From the NCBI GenBank assembly GCA_964454685.1, contig CAYVTZ010000003.1, forward strand, positions 66,975-130,974: a DNA stretch of 64,000 nt. The letters run 5' to 3'. Shown here one piece after another: positions 41,506-52,100 of this stretch. The notes beneath the pieces were generated by a model that saw only the letters and a list, made by a program, of their open reading frames with translations, did not search any database and was not told the origin of the DNA. Numbering within the stretch: position 1 is the stretch's first letter; each line of letters begins with the position of its first letter. The position numbers and the translations under genes were made by a program. Origin of the DNA: CAYVTZ01 sp964454685 (lineage in GTDB: Bacteria > Bacillota > Clostridia > Christensenellales > Christensenellaceae).

Positions 41506-44034
41506 ATGAAACAGATTTTGCTTGCCATCGATGGAAACAGCCTGATGCACCGTGCATTCTGGGCGCTGCCCCCCACCATGACAGATGCAAAGGGGCGACA
41601 CACCAACGCCATGTATGGCTTTTTCAATATGCTGTTCCGCATGGTGGAGGAATACCAACCCACTCACATTGCCGTGGCGTTTGACAAAGGCAAACAAACC
41701 TTTCGCCACGCTTTTTTTGATGCTTACAAGGCGGGACGCTCCGCCACGCCGGACGAGCTGCGCGAGCAGTTCCCGATGGTACGCGAGGCATTGACCACGT
41801 TGGGATTACATTATTATGAGCAGGACAACTACGAAGCGGACGATATCTTGGGCGCGCTTTCCAAACAGGCGGAAGCGCAGGGTATGCAGACTTTTATCTT
41901 CACAGGAGATCGTGACGCACTGCAGCTCATCGACGCAAATACCAGCGTCGTACTCACCAAAAAAGGCGTAAGCGAAACGAAGGTCATGACGCAAGAGGCG
42001 CTTATGGAAGAAATGAGCCTCACTCCCCCGCAGATTCCTGATTTAAAAGGACTGATGGGCGATGCGTCGGACAACATTCCCGGCATCGCCGGCGTGGGAG
42101 AAAAAACCGCGCTCAAGCTTCTTGCGCTGCATCCCACCGTCGAAGCGCTGTATGAGCAGCTTGACACATTACCCAAAAATAAACTCTATGAAAAACTGGT
42201 CAACGGCAAACCGGACGCATTTTTGTCCAAACAGCTTGCAACGATCGATCGGGATATGCCGCTCACTGCCACGCTGGACGATTTCGCGTTTACGGGCTTT
42301 GACATCGAAAAAATGCGCGCCATGTGCGAGGAATATCGCTTCAACGCCTTTTTAAAGCGGTTCGATCTGCCTGCCGCCCCACCGCAGCAGGAGCTAAGGC
42401 AGGCAGAGCGCAAACGCATCACACTGGATGCACTGGATTTCCTGCAAGGTGCGCAACGCATTGCATTGCACTGCGCGCAGGACTTTTACATCGCCACGGA
42501 CGAAACAATCGAATACGAGATTGCGCTGCGTCAAACCATGCTGGATGACGGCGAAGACCTTGCGGATATCTTGCAGGCTCTCGCCCCCTATGCCAATCAG
42601 GCAACGCTCATCCTGCACGATGTCAAGCGAAAGATGCACGAATGGGGTGGCTTGGGTCTTTCCTTTTCGCAGTATTTTGATGTCATGATTGCGGATTGGG
42701 TGCTCAATCCTTCCCTCGCAAAATATGAGCTGTCCACGCTTGCACCGCGTTACGATTGCGGCGAAGGCGCAGCCTCCCTCCTTTGTATCGCGCAAACACA
42801 GCAGGAGCAGATCCGGCAAAACAAGCTGGATTCCGTGCTCTATGAAATCGAATTGCCTCTTGCACGGGTGCTGTTTCAAATGGAGCAAAAAGGTCTGCTC
42901 ATCCACGAGCAGGAATTGCGCGCGCTGGGCAAGACCTACGAACTGCAAATCGAGAATCTCACCAAAAATATTTACAGCTATGCGGGCGATCCCTTTAACA
43001 TCGCGTCCACCAAACAGCTCGCAACCGTGCTGTTTGAAACGCTGGGGCTGCCCGTTGTCAAAAAAACCAAAACCGGCTACTCCACAGATGTCGAGGTGCT
43101 GGAGCGTCTGCAAGGCACACACCCCATCATCGACGATATCATGGAATATCGCACGCTGACCAAGCTCAAAGGCACGTATGTAGACGGACTGCTTGCACAA
43201 ATGCGGGGCGGCGCCATTCACACCACTTTCCTGCAAACGGCAACCGCCACAGGGCGGCTGTCCAGCGTGGAACCCAATCTGCAAAATATCCCCATTCGCT
43301 CCGCACTGGCAAACGATATCCGTAAGGTGTTCTATGCACCGGAAGGATACACCATCGTGTCTGCGGACTATTCGCAGATCGAGCTGCGTATTCTCGCGCA
43401 CTGCGCACAGGATCAGCACCTTATGAGCGCCTTTGAAGGCGGCGAAGATATTCACGCGCGTACCGCTGCGGAAATCATGGATAAAGACATCGCGGACGTG
43501 ACCAAAGAAGAACGTTCCAGCGCCAAAGCCGTCAATTTTGGTATCGTGTATGGAATCAGCGATTTTGGTCTGGCGCGCAATCTCGGCATCCCGCGCAAAC
43601 GCGCCGCCAACTATATCGAGCGCTATCTCGAGGAGTTTGACGGTGTGCGTACCTTTATGCACGATGTCGTCAAGCAAGCACACGCAGACGGCTATGTGCG
43701 CACCCTTTGCGGGCGCATCCGGTATCTTCCCGATCTCGCTTCGCGTAATTACAACATCCGTTCGGCGGGCGAGCGCGCGGCGCTCAATACGCCCATTCAA
43801 GGCAGCGCTGCGGATGTCATCAAGCTGGCAATGCTGCGGGTCGCCCAGCAGTTCGAAGGGCTGCAATCCCAACTGGTGTTGCAAGTGCACGATGAACTCA
43901 TCGTCTACGCGAAAAATGAAGAACTGGAGCACGTCAAACTAGCGCTTAAGGATTGTATGGAGCATGCAATGCAACTCAGTGTTCCCTTGGAAGTCAATGT
44001 TGCAGAGGGCAGCACATGGGCGGAGGCAAAATGA
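41506..44034 (+). CDS. polA: DNA polymerase I
   Basis: An 842-residue family A polymerase for repair and primer removal. N-terminal 5'-3' nuclease domain starts LLAIDGNSLMHRAFWALPP and includes the helix-hairpin-helix DASDNIPGIAGVGEKTA. The middle proofreading-like domain (about 300-450) lacks the acidic exonuclease residues, as in Bacillus. Polymerase motifs: TATATGRLSSVEPNLQNIPIRS shortened region, motif A VSADYSQIELRILAH, motif B KAVNFGIVYGIS and motif C LQVHDELIVY. First gene of a polA-coaE-transglycosylase-lipoprotein run. Confidence 0.97.
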   Translation: MKQILLAIDGNSLMHRAFWALPPTMTDAKGRHTNAMYGFFNMLFRMVEEYQPTHIAVAFDKGKQTFRHAFFDAYKAGRSATPDELREQFPMVREALTTLGLHYYEQDNYEADDILGALSKQAEAQGMQTFIFTGDRDALQLIDANTSVVLTKKGVSETKVMTQEALMEEMSLTPPQIPDLKGLMGDASDNIPGIAGVGEKTALKLLALHPTVEALYEQLDTLPKNKLYEKLVNGKPDAFLSKQLATIDRDMPLTATLDDFAFTGFDIEKMRAMCEEYRFNAFLKRFDLPAAPPQQELRQAERKRITLDALDFLQGAQRIALHCAQDFYIATDETIEYEIALRQTMLDDGEDLADILQALAPYANQATLILHDVKRKMHEWGGLGLSFSQYFDVMIADWVLNPSLAKYELSTLAPRYDCGEGAASLLCIAQTQQEQIRQNKLDSVLYEIELPLARVLFQMEQKGLLIHEQELRALGKTYELQIENLTKNIYSYAGDPFNIASTKQLATVLFETLGLPVVKKTKTGYSTDVEVLERLQGTHPIIDDIMEYRTLTKLKGTYVDGLLAQMRGGAIHTTFLQTATATGRLSSVEPNLQNIPIRSALANDIRKVFYAPEGYTIVSADYSQIELRILAHCAQDQHLMSAFEGGEDIHARTAAEIMDKDIADVTKEERSSAKAVNFGIVYGISDFGLARNLGIPRKRAANYIERYLEEFDGVRTFMHDVVKQAHADGYVRTLCGRIRYLPDLASRNYNIRSAGERAALNTPIQGSAADVIKLAMLRVAQQFEGLQSQLVLQVHDELIVYAKNEELEHVKLALKDCMEHAMQLSVPLEVNVAEGSTWAEAK

Positions 44035-44624
44035 AACGGATTATTGGTTTAATGGGCAACAGCGGTTCAGGAAAAAGCACCATAGCAGCATATTTGAAAA
44101 AGCTAGGCGCGCATATCGTCGATGCAGACGAGATCGCACATCACGTCTGCGATCGCGGGCAACCCTGCCTCAAAGCGGTACGCAAAGCGTTCGGGGATTC
44201 CTTCTTTTTGGAGGATGGCTCGCTCAATCGTCGCTTACTGGGTAGCTATGTCTTTCAGCATCCCGCGGAGCTCAAGCGACTGGAAGCGCTGCTGCACCCT
44301 CTCATTTTGGAAAAAACACAGCAGCAAATGGACGCGTATCCCGACGGCATCGTGGTTGTTGACTGTGCATTGCTGGTGCAAACCGGCTTGCATCAGCGCA
44401 TGGACGAGGTCTGGCTGGTCAAAGCGCCGGAGGATAGCAAAATCAGCCGCATCTGTTCACGAGATGAAATCAGTTGCGAGGACGCGGCAAATCGCCTGCG
44501 CAGTCAAATCAGCGATGATGAGCTTGTGCGCTATGCCGATCAGGTCATCTTAAACGATGCAGGGCTGGATACCCTCTACGCACAGGCAAAGGAGTTATTG
44601 GATGCGGCAAGTCAAGCGCAATAA
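44031..44624 (+). CDS. coaE: Dephospho-CoA kinase CoaE
   Basis: A 197-residue kinase for the last step of coenzyme A synthesis. P-loop GLMGNSGSGKSTIAAYL, then VDADEIAHHV and FLEDGSLNRRLLGSYVF, ending in a normal lid and VILNDAGLDTL. ATG 44031 overlaps the polA stop (ATGA), a common polA-coaE arrangement in Firmicutes. Confidence 0.95.
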   Translation: MKRIIGLMGNSGSGKSTIAAYLKKLGAHIVDADEIAHHVCDRGQPCLKAVRKAFGDSFFLEDGSLNRRLLGSYVFQHPAELKRLEALLHPLILEKTQQQMDAYPDGIVVVDCALLVQTGLHQRMDEVWLVKAPEDSKISRICSRDEISCEDAANRLRSQISDDELVRYADQVILNDAGLDTLYAQAKELLDAASQAQ

Positions 44625-45183
44625 GCCAAAAAAAACCGGCGTCATCGCCGTGGTCTGCATTTTAGTCGTTGCTGTGCTCTTATTCGCGGGCTACCAGTTC
44701 TTAAACGGCAAGCAGAGTTATCCGTTGCAGTACGAAGACCTGATCGTGCAATTCGCCGGCGAATACGGACTAGATCCCTATTTGGTTGCCGCCATCATCC
44801 ACACGGAAAGCGGGTTTGATCCCGATGCCGTTTCTCGCGTCGGCGCCATCGGCTTGATGCAGGTTATGCCGGATACCGGCGAATGGATCGCAGGCAAGCT
44901 CGGTTTGGAAGATTTTGATTCCTCCCTGCTGCACGACCCCTCACTCAACATCCGCATGGGCTGCTGGTACCTCAACTATTTAAAAGGCTTGTTTGATCAA
45001 GATATCACGTTGGTCGCCGCCGCCTATAACGCGGGGCAAAACCGCGTCAAGGGCTGGCTCAAGGATGATGCCTATTCCAAAAACGGCTCACTCACCAACA
45101 TCCCGTATGCGGAAACCGAGCAATATGTCAAGAAAGTTACGAGAGCGTATGAAAAATACAAAGAACTTTATCAAATCGATTAG
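44602..45183 (+). CDS. Membrane-anchored soluble lytic transglycosylase
   Basis: A 193-residue murein-cleaving enzyme. N-terminal signal anchor (about 10-32), then an SLT domain: catalytic Glu in IIHTESGFDPDAVS, SRVGAIGLMQVMPDTGEWIA, MGCWYLNYL and VAAAYNAGQNRVKGWL. Start at ATG 44602 after AAGGAG, inside the 3' end of coaE. The polA-coaE-slt order is conserved in many clostridia. Confidence 0.94.
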   Translation: MRQVKRNKPKKTGVIAVVCILVVAVLLFAGYQFLNGKQSYPLQYEDLIVQFAGEYGLDPYLVAAIIHTESGFDPDAVSRVGAIGLMQVMPDTGEWIAGKLGLEDFDSSLLHDPSLNIRMGCWYLNYLKGLFDQDITLVAAAYNAGQNRVKGWLKDDAYSKNGSLTNIPYAETEQYVKKVTRAYEKYKELYQID

Positions 45184-46927
45184 TCTGCTGCTTGCAGTGC
45201 TAATGGCTGCGCTTGCCTTTGGCTGCGCAAAAAAAACAGAGGAAACCGCCCCCGTTGTGGATTTGGAAGGATTGGACGCGCCTGCCGCAACCGCAACTTC
45301 CGCCGCCGTGCTGGAGCGTGGCGGGGAGCTCTATGTTCCCATGCCGGAAGATATGTCCGCGCTGGATCCGCTCAACGCACCGCGTGAGGATATGCAAAAC
45401 ATCTACGGTCTGATGTACGAATCCCCGTTCAGGCTCTCCGCGGGCGGCAATGTCGCTACCAACCTTGTGGAAACATGGGAGGTAGACGAAACAGGCACCA
45501 TCTTCACCTTTGTGTTACGCAGCGGCGTGGTGTTTCATGATGGTCAAACCCCACTGCAGGCAAATGATATCGTAACCAGCGCACAACGTGTGCTTGCGCT
45601 TACGTCCGATACCAACGCCCTGTCTGCAGAACAGCCGGAGGACCCCGAAGACACGCAAACGCCCGAAGCAACCGCTGCGCCCTCCGCCTCCGCCAGCATA
45701 GCGCCTTATGAACTGCAAACGGGTCGGGACGACGATGGTAATACCGTCGTAATGACGGAGGATGTCTCCGAGGTCATCCCCCGGCGTAATTTATACGCAA
45801 AATACAATCATCTTGTGCAAAGCATCGAGGCGGTTGACGAAAATACGGTGCGTCTGACCATGCGGGAGCCGGGTCAGGCAGGTTTGTATTTCATGCTGTT
45901 CCCCGTCATGAGCGATTCTCTTACAGAAGGCGGCACACTGCCTATGGGTACGGGGCCATATATTTTAGAAAGCTTCAGCAGTGCGGATGGTATGGTGCTC
46001 AACGCCAGCGAAACATGGTGGGGCGGCTTGCCGCATATTGAGCGCGTGGTGGCAAAGCCGCTGGATTCCACGGACGAAAAGCTGGAATCCGTCAGTACCA
46101 GCGTGCTGGATTTCATCACCACGGATGTACTGTATGCAGGGAAGTATAATCTTGCCGGCAAAACGCAGGTTCTGGATTATATGACCAATAATTATGAATG
46201 CCTGTTGCCCAACCTCAATGTCACGGCCTTGCAGGATGTGCGGGTGCGTCAGGCCATTTCTTATGCACTCAACCGCCGGGAGATTATTTCTACCGTGCTG
46301 CTCAACCACGCCGTACCGGCAAATTTGCCCGTCGCGTCAGACTTTTATGCGTATAATCCCAAATACAAAAACGACGTGGATCAAAATGTCGCCAAACAAC
46401 TTTTAGAGCAAGCCGGATACAAAACAGGCGAAAACTCCGCAGGCACCGAATTGCGGCTCAAACTGATGCTGCCTGATGACCGCGACAAATCCTATCGCAT
46501 CGAGGCAGGCAAAGCAATCAAAAAGCAGCTTGGGCAGGTGGGCGTGTTGCTCGATCTGGAATATGTGGCGCCGCTGGATTATATTGCACGCCTGCAATCC
46601 GGCGATTTCGAGCTTGCATACGCCGGTTTCCACCTCAGTGAAAACCCCAGCTTGGAGTTTATGCTTGCGCCTGATGGCGAAGCAAATTTCAACGGTGTCT
46701 CCAACGAGTCTCTCAACACCGCAATGGCAGCATACGCCGCCGCCGTCACCGAGGAAGACCGTATTGCAACAATGGATGCGTTGCAGCAGGTGCTGTGCAA
46801 CGATCTCCCGCAGATCGGTCTGTTCTACCTCACCAATTCCATCATTTGCGACGCTTCCCTGCAAAATCTGCAAGGCATGCGCGAACATCGTGTGTTTGCT
46901 GAGATACAAAAATGGTACTATCAATAA
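45149..46927 (+). CDS. Oligopeptide-type substrate-binding lipoprotein (SBP family 5)
   Basis: A 592-residue extracellular binding protein. Lipoprotein signal with lipobox AFGC (Cys near 28), then the SBP_bac_5 domain with DPLNAPREDMQNIYGLMYESPF and LVETWEVDETGTIFTFVLRSGVVFHDG. A low-complexity, acidic and Pro/Ala-rich insert (about residues 150-195) interrupts the domain and may be a surface loop. No permease or ATPase gene adjoins it, so it is an orphan. Start ATG 45149 overlaps the transglycosylase gene by 35 bases with only a weak ribosome site. Confidence 0.88.
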   Translation: MKNTKNFIKSISLLLAVLMAALAFGCAKKTEETAPVVDLEGLDAPAATATSAAVLERGGELYVPMPEDMSALDPLNAPREDMQNIYGLMYESPFRLSAGGNVATNLVETWEVDETGTIFTFVLRSGVVFHDGQTPLQANDIVTSAQRVLALTSDTNALSAEQPEDPEDTQTPEATAAPSASASIAPYELQTGRDDDGNTVVMTEDVSEVIPRRNLYAKYNHLVQSIEAVDENTVRLTMREPGQAGLYFMLFPVMSDSLTEGGTLPMGTGPYILESFSSADGMVLNASETWWGGLPHIERVVAKPLDSTDEKLESVSTSVLDFITTDVLYAGKYNLAGKTQVLDYMTNNYECLLPNLNVTALQDVRVRQAISYALNRREIISTVLLNHAVPANLPVASDFYAYNPKYKNDVDQNVAKQLLEQAGYKTGENSAGTELRLKLMLPDDRDKSYRIEAGKAIKKQLGQVGVLLDLEYVAPLDYIARLQSGDFELAYAGFHLSENPSLEFMLAPDGEANFNGVSNESLNTAMAAYAAAVTEEDRIATMDALQQVLCNDLPQIGLFYLTNSIICDASLQNLQGMREHRVFAEIQKWYYQ

Positions 46928-46946
46928 TGCGTAGTCCTCTCCATCC

Positions 46947-46980
46947 GTGCCGCCGCGCTCACCCGTGGCGGCACTTTTTT
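46947..46980 (+). terminator. Rho-independent terminator after the peptide-binding lipoprotein gene
   Basis: GTGCCGCCGC / GTGGCGGCAC stem (9 of 10 pairs) followed by TTTTTT; ends the polA run. Confidence 0.92.
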
Positions 46981-46996
46981 ATTTTGCCACCGCATT

Positions 46997-47011
46997 TGTG
47001 ACTTTGTCACA
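46997..47011. promoter_or_regulatory. Inverted repeat TGTGAC-TTT-GTCACA
   Basis: Perfect 15-base interrupted palindrome 61 bases before the start of the CoA-disulfide-reductase-like gene. It resembles Crp/Fnr- or Rex-type half-sites but with one base too few in the centre. Confidence 0.35.
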
Positions 47012-47071
47012 GAACTCCTTGTTAGAAAAGGATATCATGTGTTTATCAAAATAAAACGAGGTGACCGGATT

Positions 47072-48742
47072 ATGAGTAAAAAAATTGTTATCGTAGGCGG
47101 CGTCGCGGGCGGCGCATCGGCAGCCGCGCGGCTGCGTAGATTGGACGAGCAGGCACAGATCATCATGCTGGAGCGGGGTGAGTATATCTCCTTTGCCAAC
47201 TGCGGTCTGCCCTATTATATCGGGGGAACCATCACAGATCAGTCCGCGCTCACATTACAATCGCCGCAAAGTTTTCATGCGCGCTTTGATGTGGATGTAC
47301 GCATTCACAGCGAGGTTATCGCCATCGATCGCGCCAATCAAAGCGTCACGGTAAAGCACACGGATACGGGCGAAACCTATCGGGAACCGTATGACGAACT
47401 GATTTTATCCATGGGCGCAGAACCTGTCAGACCCCGCGTCACAGGTATCGACAACCCTCGCGTATTCACACTGCGTAATATCCCCGACACCTATCGCATC
47501 AAGGCATTTCTGGACGAACATCACCCGCAATCCGCAGTCGTGGTCGGCGGCGGCTTCATCGGCGTGGAAATGGCGGAAAACCTGCGCCACGCAGGTCTTG
47601 ATGTCACTATGGTAGAGCTTGCAGATCAAATCCTGACGCCTCTCGACTATGACATGGCATGCGAAGTGCAAAGGCATATGCAGAGCATGGGCGTAAAACT
47701 GCTGTTGCAGCATGCACTCACCGGCATTGCAGATACGCCAAACGGGCTGCAAATCAGTCTGGGTGACGACGAAGTCTATGCCGATCTGCTCATTCTCGCC
47801 ATTGGTGTCAAGCCGGAAAGCGGCATTGCAAGTGCGGCAGGTCTTGCCACCAATCAAGCGGGCGGCATCGTGGTCAACTGCCGGATGCAGACCGACGACC
47901 CTCATATCTATGCCGTAGGCGATGCAGTGGAAGTCACACACTTCGTCACCGGACAAAAGACAATGATTCCGCTTGCAGGCCCCGCCAATAAGCAAGGTCG
48001 CATTGCCGCGGATCATATCTGCGGCATCCCCGCCGCATATCAAGGCACGCAAGGCAGCTCCATCGTCAAGGTGTTCGATCTAACCGTTGCCGCAACCGGA
48101 ATCAACGAAAAAACCGCAAGGATGCAAGGCATGGATTACGATAAAATATTTCTGTATTCCGCCTCTCACGCTTCCTATTATCCCGGCGCAGTCCATATGT
48201 CCATCAAGGTCGTATACGAGCGCCAAACAGGCAAGATTCTGGGCGCACAAATCGTTGGCTATGAGGGCGCGGACAAGCGGATTGATGTGCTCGCCACTGC
48301 CATCCGCTTCGGTGCTACGGCAGCGGATTTGGCGCAGCTTGAATTGTGCTATGCGCCGCCCTTCTCCTCCACGAAGGACCCCGTCAACATGGCAGGCTTT
48401 GTCATCGAAAATACCATGTCCGGCAGGCAAAAGCTGTTCCATTGGCATGATGTCGCGCGCATTGCGCAAGATGCCAACGCAGAGTGTATTGATGTGCGCA
48501 CACCAATCGAGTTTGAAAACGCTCATATTCATGGGTTCCGCAACATCCCGCTGGACGATTTGCGCAGCAGAATGTCCGAAATCGACAAAAACAAAAAGGT
48601 CTACATCACCTGCCAAATCGGTCTGCGCGGTTATGTTGCAGCTCGCATCTTAACGCAGCATGGTTATGATTGCTCCAATCTCAGCGGAGGCTATCGACTG
48701 TATCAGACCATCTTCGGTTCCAATCCCGCACCGTCTCAGTAG
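47072..48742 (+). CDS. CoA-disulfide reductase-like flavoprotein with C-terminal rhodanese domain
   Basis: A 556-residue pyridine-nucleotide-disulfide oxidoreductase of the CoADR/NADH oxidase/persulfide reductase group. FAD site IVIVGGVAGGASAAARLRR, redox Cys 44 in SFANCGLPYYIGG, NAD(P)H site AVVVGGGFIGVEMAENL. Residues about 465-550 are a rhodanese domain with loop Cys in ITCQIGLRGYVAA and earlier CIDVRTPIEFENAHIHG. This fusion is typical of CoA-dependent per/polysulfide or CoA-disulfide reductases (Npsr/CoADR-RHD), which handle sulfane sulfur or oxidative stress. Start at ATG 47072 after GAGGTG; single-gene unit. Confidence 0.92.
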   Translation: MSKKIVIVGGVAGGASAAARLRRLDEQAQIIMLERGEYISFANCGLPYYIGGTITDQSALTLQSPQSFHARFDVDVRIHSEVIAIDRANQSVTVKHTDTGETYREPYDELILSMGAEPVRPRVTGIDNPRVFTLRNIPDTYRIKAFLDEHHPQSAVVVGGGFIGVEMAENLRHAGLDVTMVELADQILTPLDYDMACEVQRHMQSMGVKLLLQHALTGIADTPNGLQISLGDDEVYADLLILAIGVKPESGIASAAGLATNQAGGIVVNCRMQTDDPHIYAVGDAVEVTHFVTGQKTMIPLAGPANKQGRIAADHICGIPAAYQGTQGSSIVKVFDLTVAATGINEKTARMQGMDYDKIFLYSASHASYYPGAVHMSIKVVYERQTGKILGAQIVGYEGADKRIDVLATAIRFGATAADLAQLELCYAPPFSSTKDPVNMAGFVIENTMSGRQKLFHWHDVARIAQDANAECIDVRTPIEFENAHIHGFRNIPLDDLRSRMSEIDKNKKVYITCQIGLRGYVAARILTQHGYDCSNLSGGYRLYQTIFGSNPAPSQ

Positions 48743-48873
48743 CTTTTTCGCAGTCTCACGCTTGGCGGCACCGCCTGCTTGCTCGCCTTTGCCCAAGAAA
48801 TCGATACGAGCTTGTTTATTTAATTTCCCTGCTTTCAAATCCCGTGCGGTCACACTGCATTTCCGCAAATAAA

Positions 48874-48910
48874 TGCCCCCTGCCGCAAGTCGAAACTGCA
48901 ACAGGGGGCA
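48874..48910. terminator. Hairpin, possible terminator
   Basis: Nine-base perfect stem with a 19-base loop. A weak T-rich stretch follows only on the minus strand, so termination function is uncertain. Confidence 0.4.
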
Positions 48911-49079
48911 AATTGGTTCCATACGCCTCAAGCGCATTGGACTATCTTTCGTCATACGCACGAAAAAAAATCCTAACAGCGCAATCCCGAATGAATCACC
49001 GGCAGCCCGGCCGAATCACAAGGCAACCATCACCTTGCGGCGGCGCGTTCCCACCATCATAACTGTATCCAAACGCAAA

Positions 49080-49115
49080 GCGGGCATGCTTTTTCGAGTT
49101 GAAAAGCATGCCCGC
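49080..49115 (-). terminator. Terminator after the acyl-CoA dehydratase activase
   Basis: Fourteen-base perfect stem GCGGGCATGCTTTT / AAAAGCATGCCCGC with an eight-base loop, about 27 bases after the stop codon; the U-tract beyond the stem is short (TTTG). Confidence 0.75.
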
Positions 49116-49141
49116 ATTATGATAGTTGTTTCCCGCAAAGA

Positions 49142-52100
49142 CTATTCTAATCCCTGCTTCTTCATGTTCTCAAACGCACTGTAAATCATCAGTTTGATGC
49201 GGTTAAGCTGGTTGACCTCGCTTGCGCCGGGGTCATAGTCCACCGCAACGATGTTTGCCTGCGGGTATTTGTCGCGGATGCCGCGAATCATACCCTTGCC
49301 CACCACGTGATTGGGCAAGCAGGCAAAGGGCTGCACGCAGATGATGTTGGGCGCACCGCTCTCAATCAAATGCAGCATCTCCGCCGTCAAAAACCATCCC
49401 TCGCCCGTGCAGTTGCCGTTGGAGAGCATGTTCTCTGCCAGTTCCGCCAGATGCGCGATGTGCGGGTATTCCTCAAAATGCTTGCTCTTTTTCAGCGCGC
49501 GCTGAATCGGCTTTTTAAAGTTGTTCACCAGCTTCACGCCAAATTGGCTTGCCTTGTACATCAGCTTGCTTTTTCCCATTTCAAAATGCTTGAATTTGGA
49601 GCTGTAAAAGCTGTACATACCAAAATCCATCAACGCGGGCATCACGCACTCGCCGCCCTCGCGCTCGATCACGTCAATCGCATGATTGTTTGCATCGGGA
49701 TGATATTTCACCAAAATCTCACCCACAATGCCCACCTTGGGTTTCACTGCACCGGTACGCGCCACATTGTCAAATTCGCGCACCATCTCCTTCGCTGCTT
49801 TACGATATCCGAAATAGCGCGTGTGATATACCACGTCTTGAATGCGCTTCGTCCACTTTTCCGCCAGCGCATCACTCTCGCCCTTGTTGACTTCATAAGG
49901 GCGCGTCGCCAGCAAAACCTTTTGCAGTAAATCGCCCAGCAAAATCGCCATCATGATGCGAATGCCCCAGCCCACAGTCATTTTAAGACCGGGATTCTTC
50001 TCCAAGCCGGAGAAGTTGATGGATGCCACCACCACCTGCGGGAACCCCGCCTCCTTGAGCGCCTTGCGCAAAAACGCGAGGTAATTGGATGCACGGCAGC
50101 CACCGCCCGTCTGCGTCAGCATAATTACGGTGTTGTCCGGGTCCAGTTTCCCCGTGATAAATGCGTTCACCAGTTGTCCCACCACAATAATCGTAGGGTA
50201 ACACGCGTCGTTGTTCACATATTTCAGCCCAACGTCGATGTCCTCTTTGGTTACTTCCGTCAGCACCTTGAAGTTATATCCCGTAGGGTCAAACGCCTGC
50301 TTCAAAAACTGAAACTGCATGGGCGCCATCTGCGGACACACAATCGTCCCCTTCAGCCGCATCTCCTCGGTGAATATCTTACGATGCCACACCGGGTCTT
50401 TCTGCTCCGCCGGACGATCACGCTTCTCTTTCAAAGCCGCAATCAGCGATCGAATCCGAATCTTCGCCGCACCCAAATTGCTGATCTCATCAATTTTCAG
50501 CAGCGTGTAAATCTTGCCCGCCGCCGCAATGATCTCCTGCACCTGATCCGTGGTAATCGCGTCCAGCCCGCATCCGAAGGAGTTGAGCTGCACCAGCTGC
50601 AAGCAGTCCGTCTTTGCCACCGTCGCCGCCGCTTCATACAGCCGTGTGTGATACGCCCACTGGTCCATCACACGAATGGGGCGCGGCAGGTTGCCCAAAT
50701 GCGCCACACTATCCTCGGTCAAAACCGCCAGTCCATAGCTGGTAATCAGCTCCGGAATGCCGTGGTTGATCTCTCTGTCCACATGATACGGCCGTCCCGC
50801 CAGCACAATGCCCGTATTGCCCGTCTCTTTAAGCCATGCAATCGTTTCTTCACCTTTTTGCTCCATGTCCCGCTTAAAGCGCGCCAGCTCCGCATACGCC
50901 GCCTCGCTCGCCGCCGTTGCTTCCTCGATGGTCACGCCATACTGTCCAAATTCCTTGACCATTTTTTGCGGCATAAAATCGGGTTCATCCAGCGCCACAA
51001 AGAATTTAAAAAAGGTGATCTCCTGCTCACGCAGCACTTCCATGTTGTTCGCAATCACTTCAGGATAGGAAGTCACCACCGGGCAGTTGTAGTTGTTGTT
51101 CGCGTCGCCATATTCCTTGCGTTCAAACGGAATGCAGGGATACAGTATCTTCTTCACACCCTTTTCGGCAAGGTTCTCGATATGCCCGTGAATCAGCTTC
51201 GCCGGATAGCAAACCGTGTCCGAAGAAATGGTCTCCATGCCCTTTTCAAAAATCGCATGGCTGGAAGGGTCGGAAAGAACCACACGGAACCCTAACTTGG
51301 TCATCATAGTAAACCAGAAGGGGTAATTTTCAAAGACATTCAACGCGCGTGGAATGCCAATCTCTCCGCGCGGCGCTTGCTCCGCCGCCAATGGCTCGTA
51401 ATCAAACACACGCTGCAATTTATACTCAAACAAATTCGGGAAATCGTTCTTCTGCACCTTTCCGCCGCCCTGCTCGCAACGGTTGCCGGAGATAAACTTG
51501 CGCCCATCTTCAAAGGTTGTAATGGTCAGCATACAACGGTTTTCGCACTTGCCGCAACGCGCAAAGCTGCCCTTATAGGCAAAGCCCTCCAGCTCCTGCG
51601 CCGTCACAATGCCGCTGCGTTGCCCCTGCATCTCACGCCGCGCAATCAGCGCCGCGCCAAACGCGCCCATCAATTCCGCAATATCAGGGCGAATCACCTC
51701 ACGCCCCAATTCCAGTTCAAAGGTGCGCAAAATCGCATCATTTTTGAATGTTCCGCCCTGCACCACGATGTTCGCGCCCAAATCCTGCGGATCTTTCACT
51801 TTAATAACCTTATACAGCGCATTTTTCACAACAGAGTACGAAAGTCCGGCAGAGATATCCCCCACCGTCGCGCCTTCCTTCTGCGCCTGCTTCACACGGC
51901 TGTTCATAAACACCGTGCACCGCGTTCCCAAATCAACCGGATTACGCGCCTTGAGTGCCTCCTGCGCAAATTCCGTAATGGGAATCCCCAGCGAAAATGC
52001 AAAGGTCTGTAAAAAGCTGCCACAGCCGGAGGAGCACGCCTCGTTGAGCATGATGCCGTCCACCACACCGTCGTGGATTTTCAGGCACTTCATGTCCTGA

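Larger units (their letters stand above)
48743..49141. other. 399-base gene-poor interval
   Basis: Holds an interrupted palindrome TGCCCCCTG/CAGGGGGCA (48874-48882 with 48902-48910) and a terminator at 49080-49115. A minus-strand frame (48650-48961) covers part of it and encodes a Lys/Ala-rich segment, but has no good start or ribosome site and runs into the preceding gene. No gene is called. Confidence 0.5.

Noticed and set aside
42394..43932. 512-residue minus-strand open frame inside polA
   Set aside because: Antisense shadow of a polymerase gene with all family A motifs on the plus strand.
48650..48961. Minus-strand frame encoding a Lys/Ala-rich 103-residue protein
   Set aside because: No ribosome site, overlaps the end of the reductase gene, and includes a long palindrome; I could not recognise a family.
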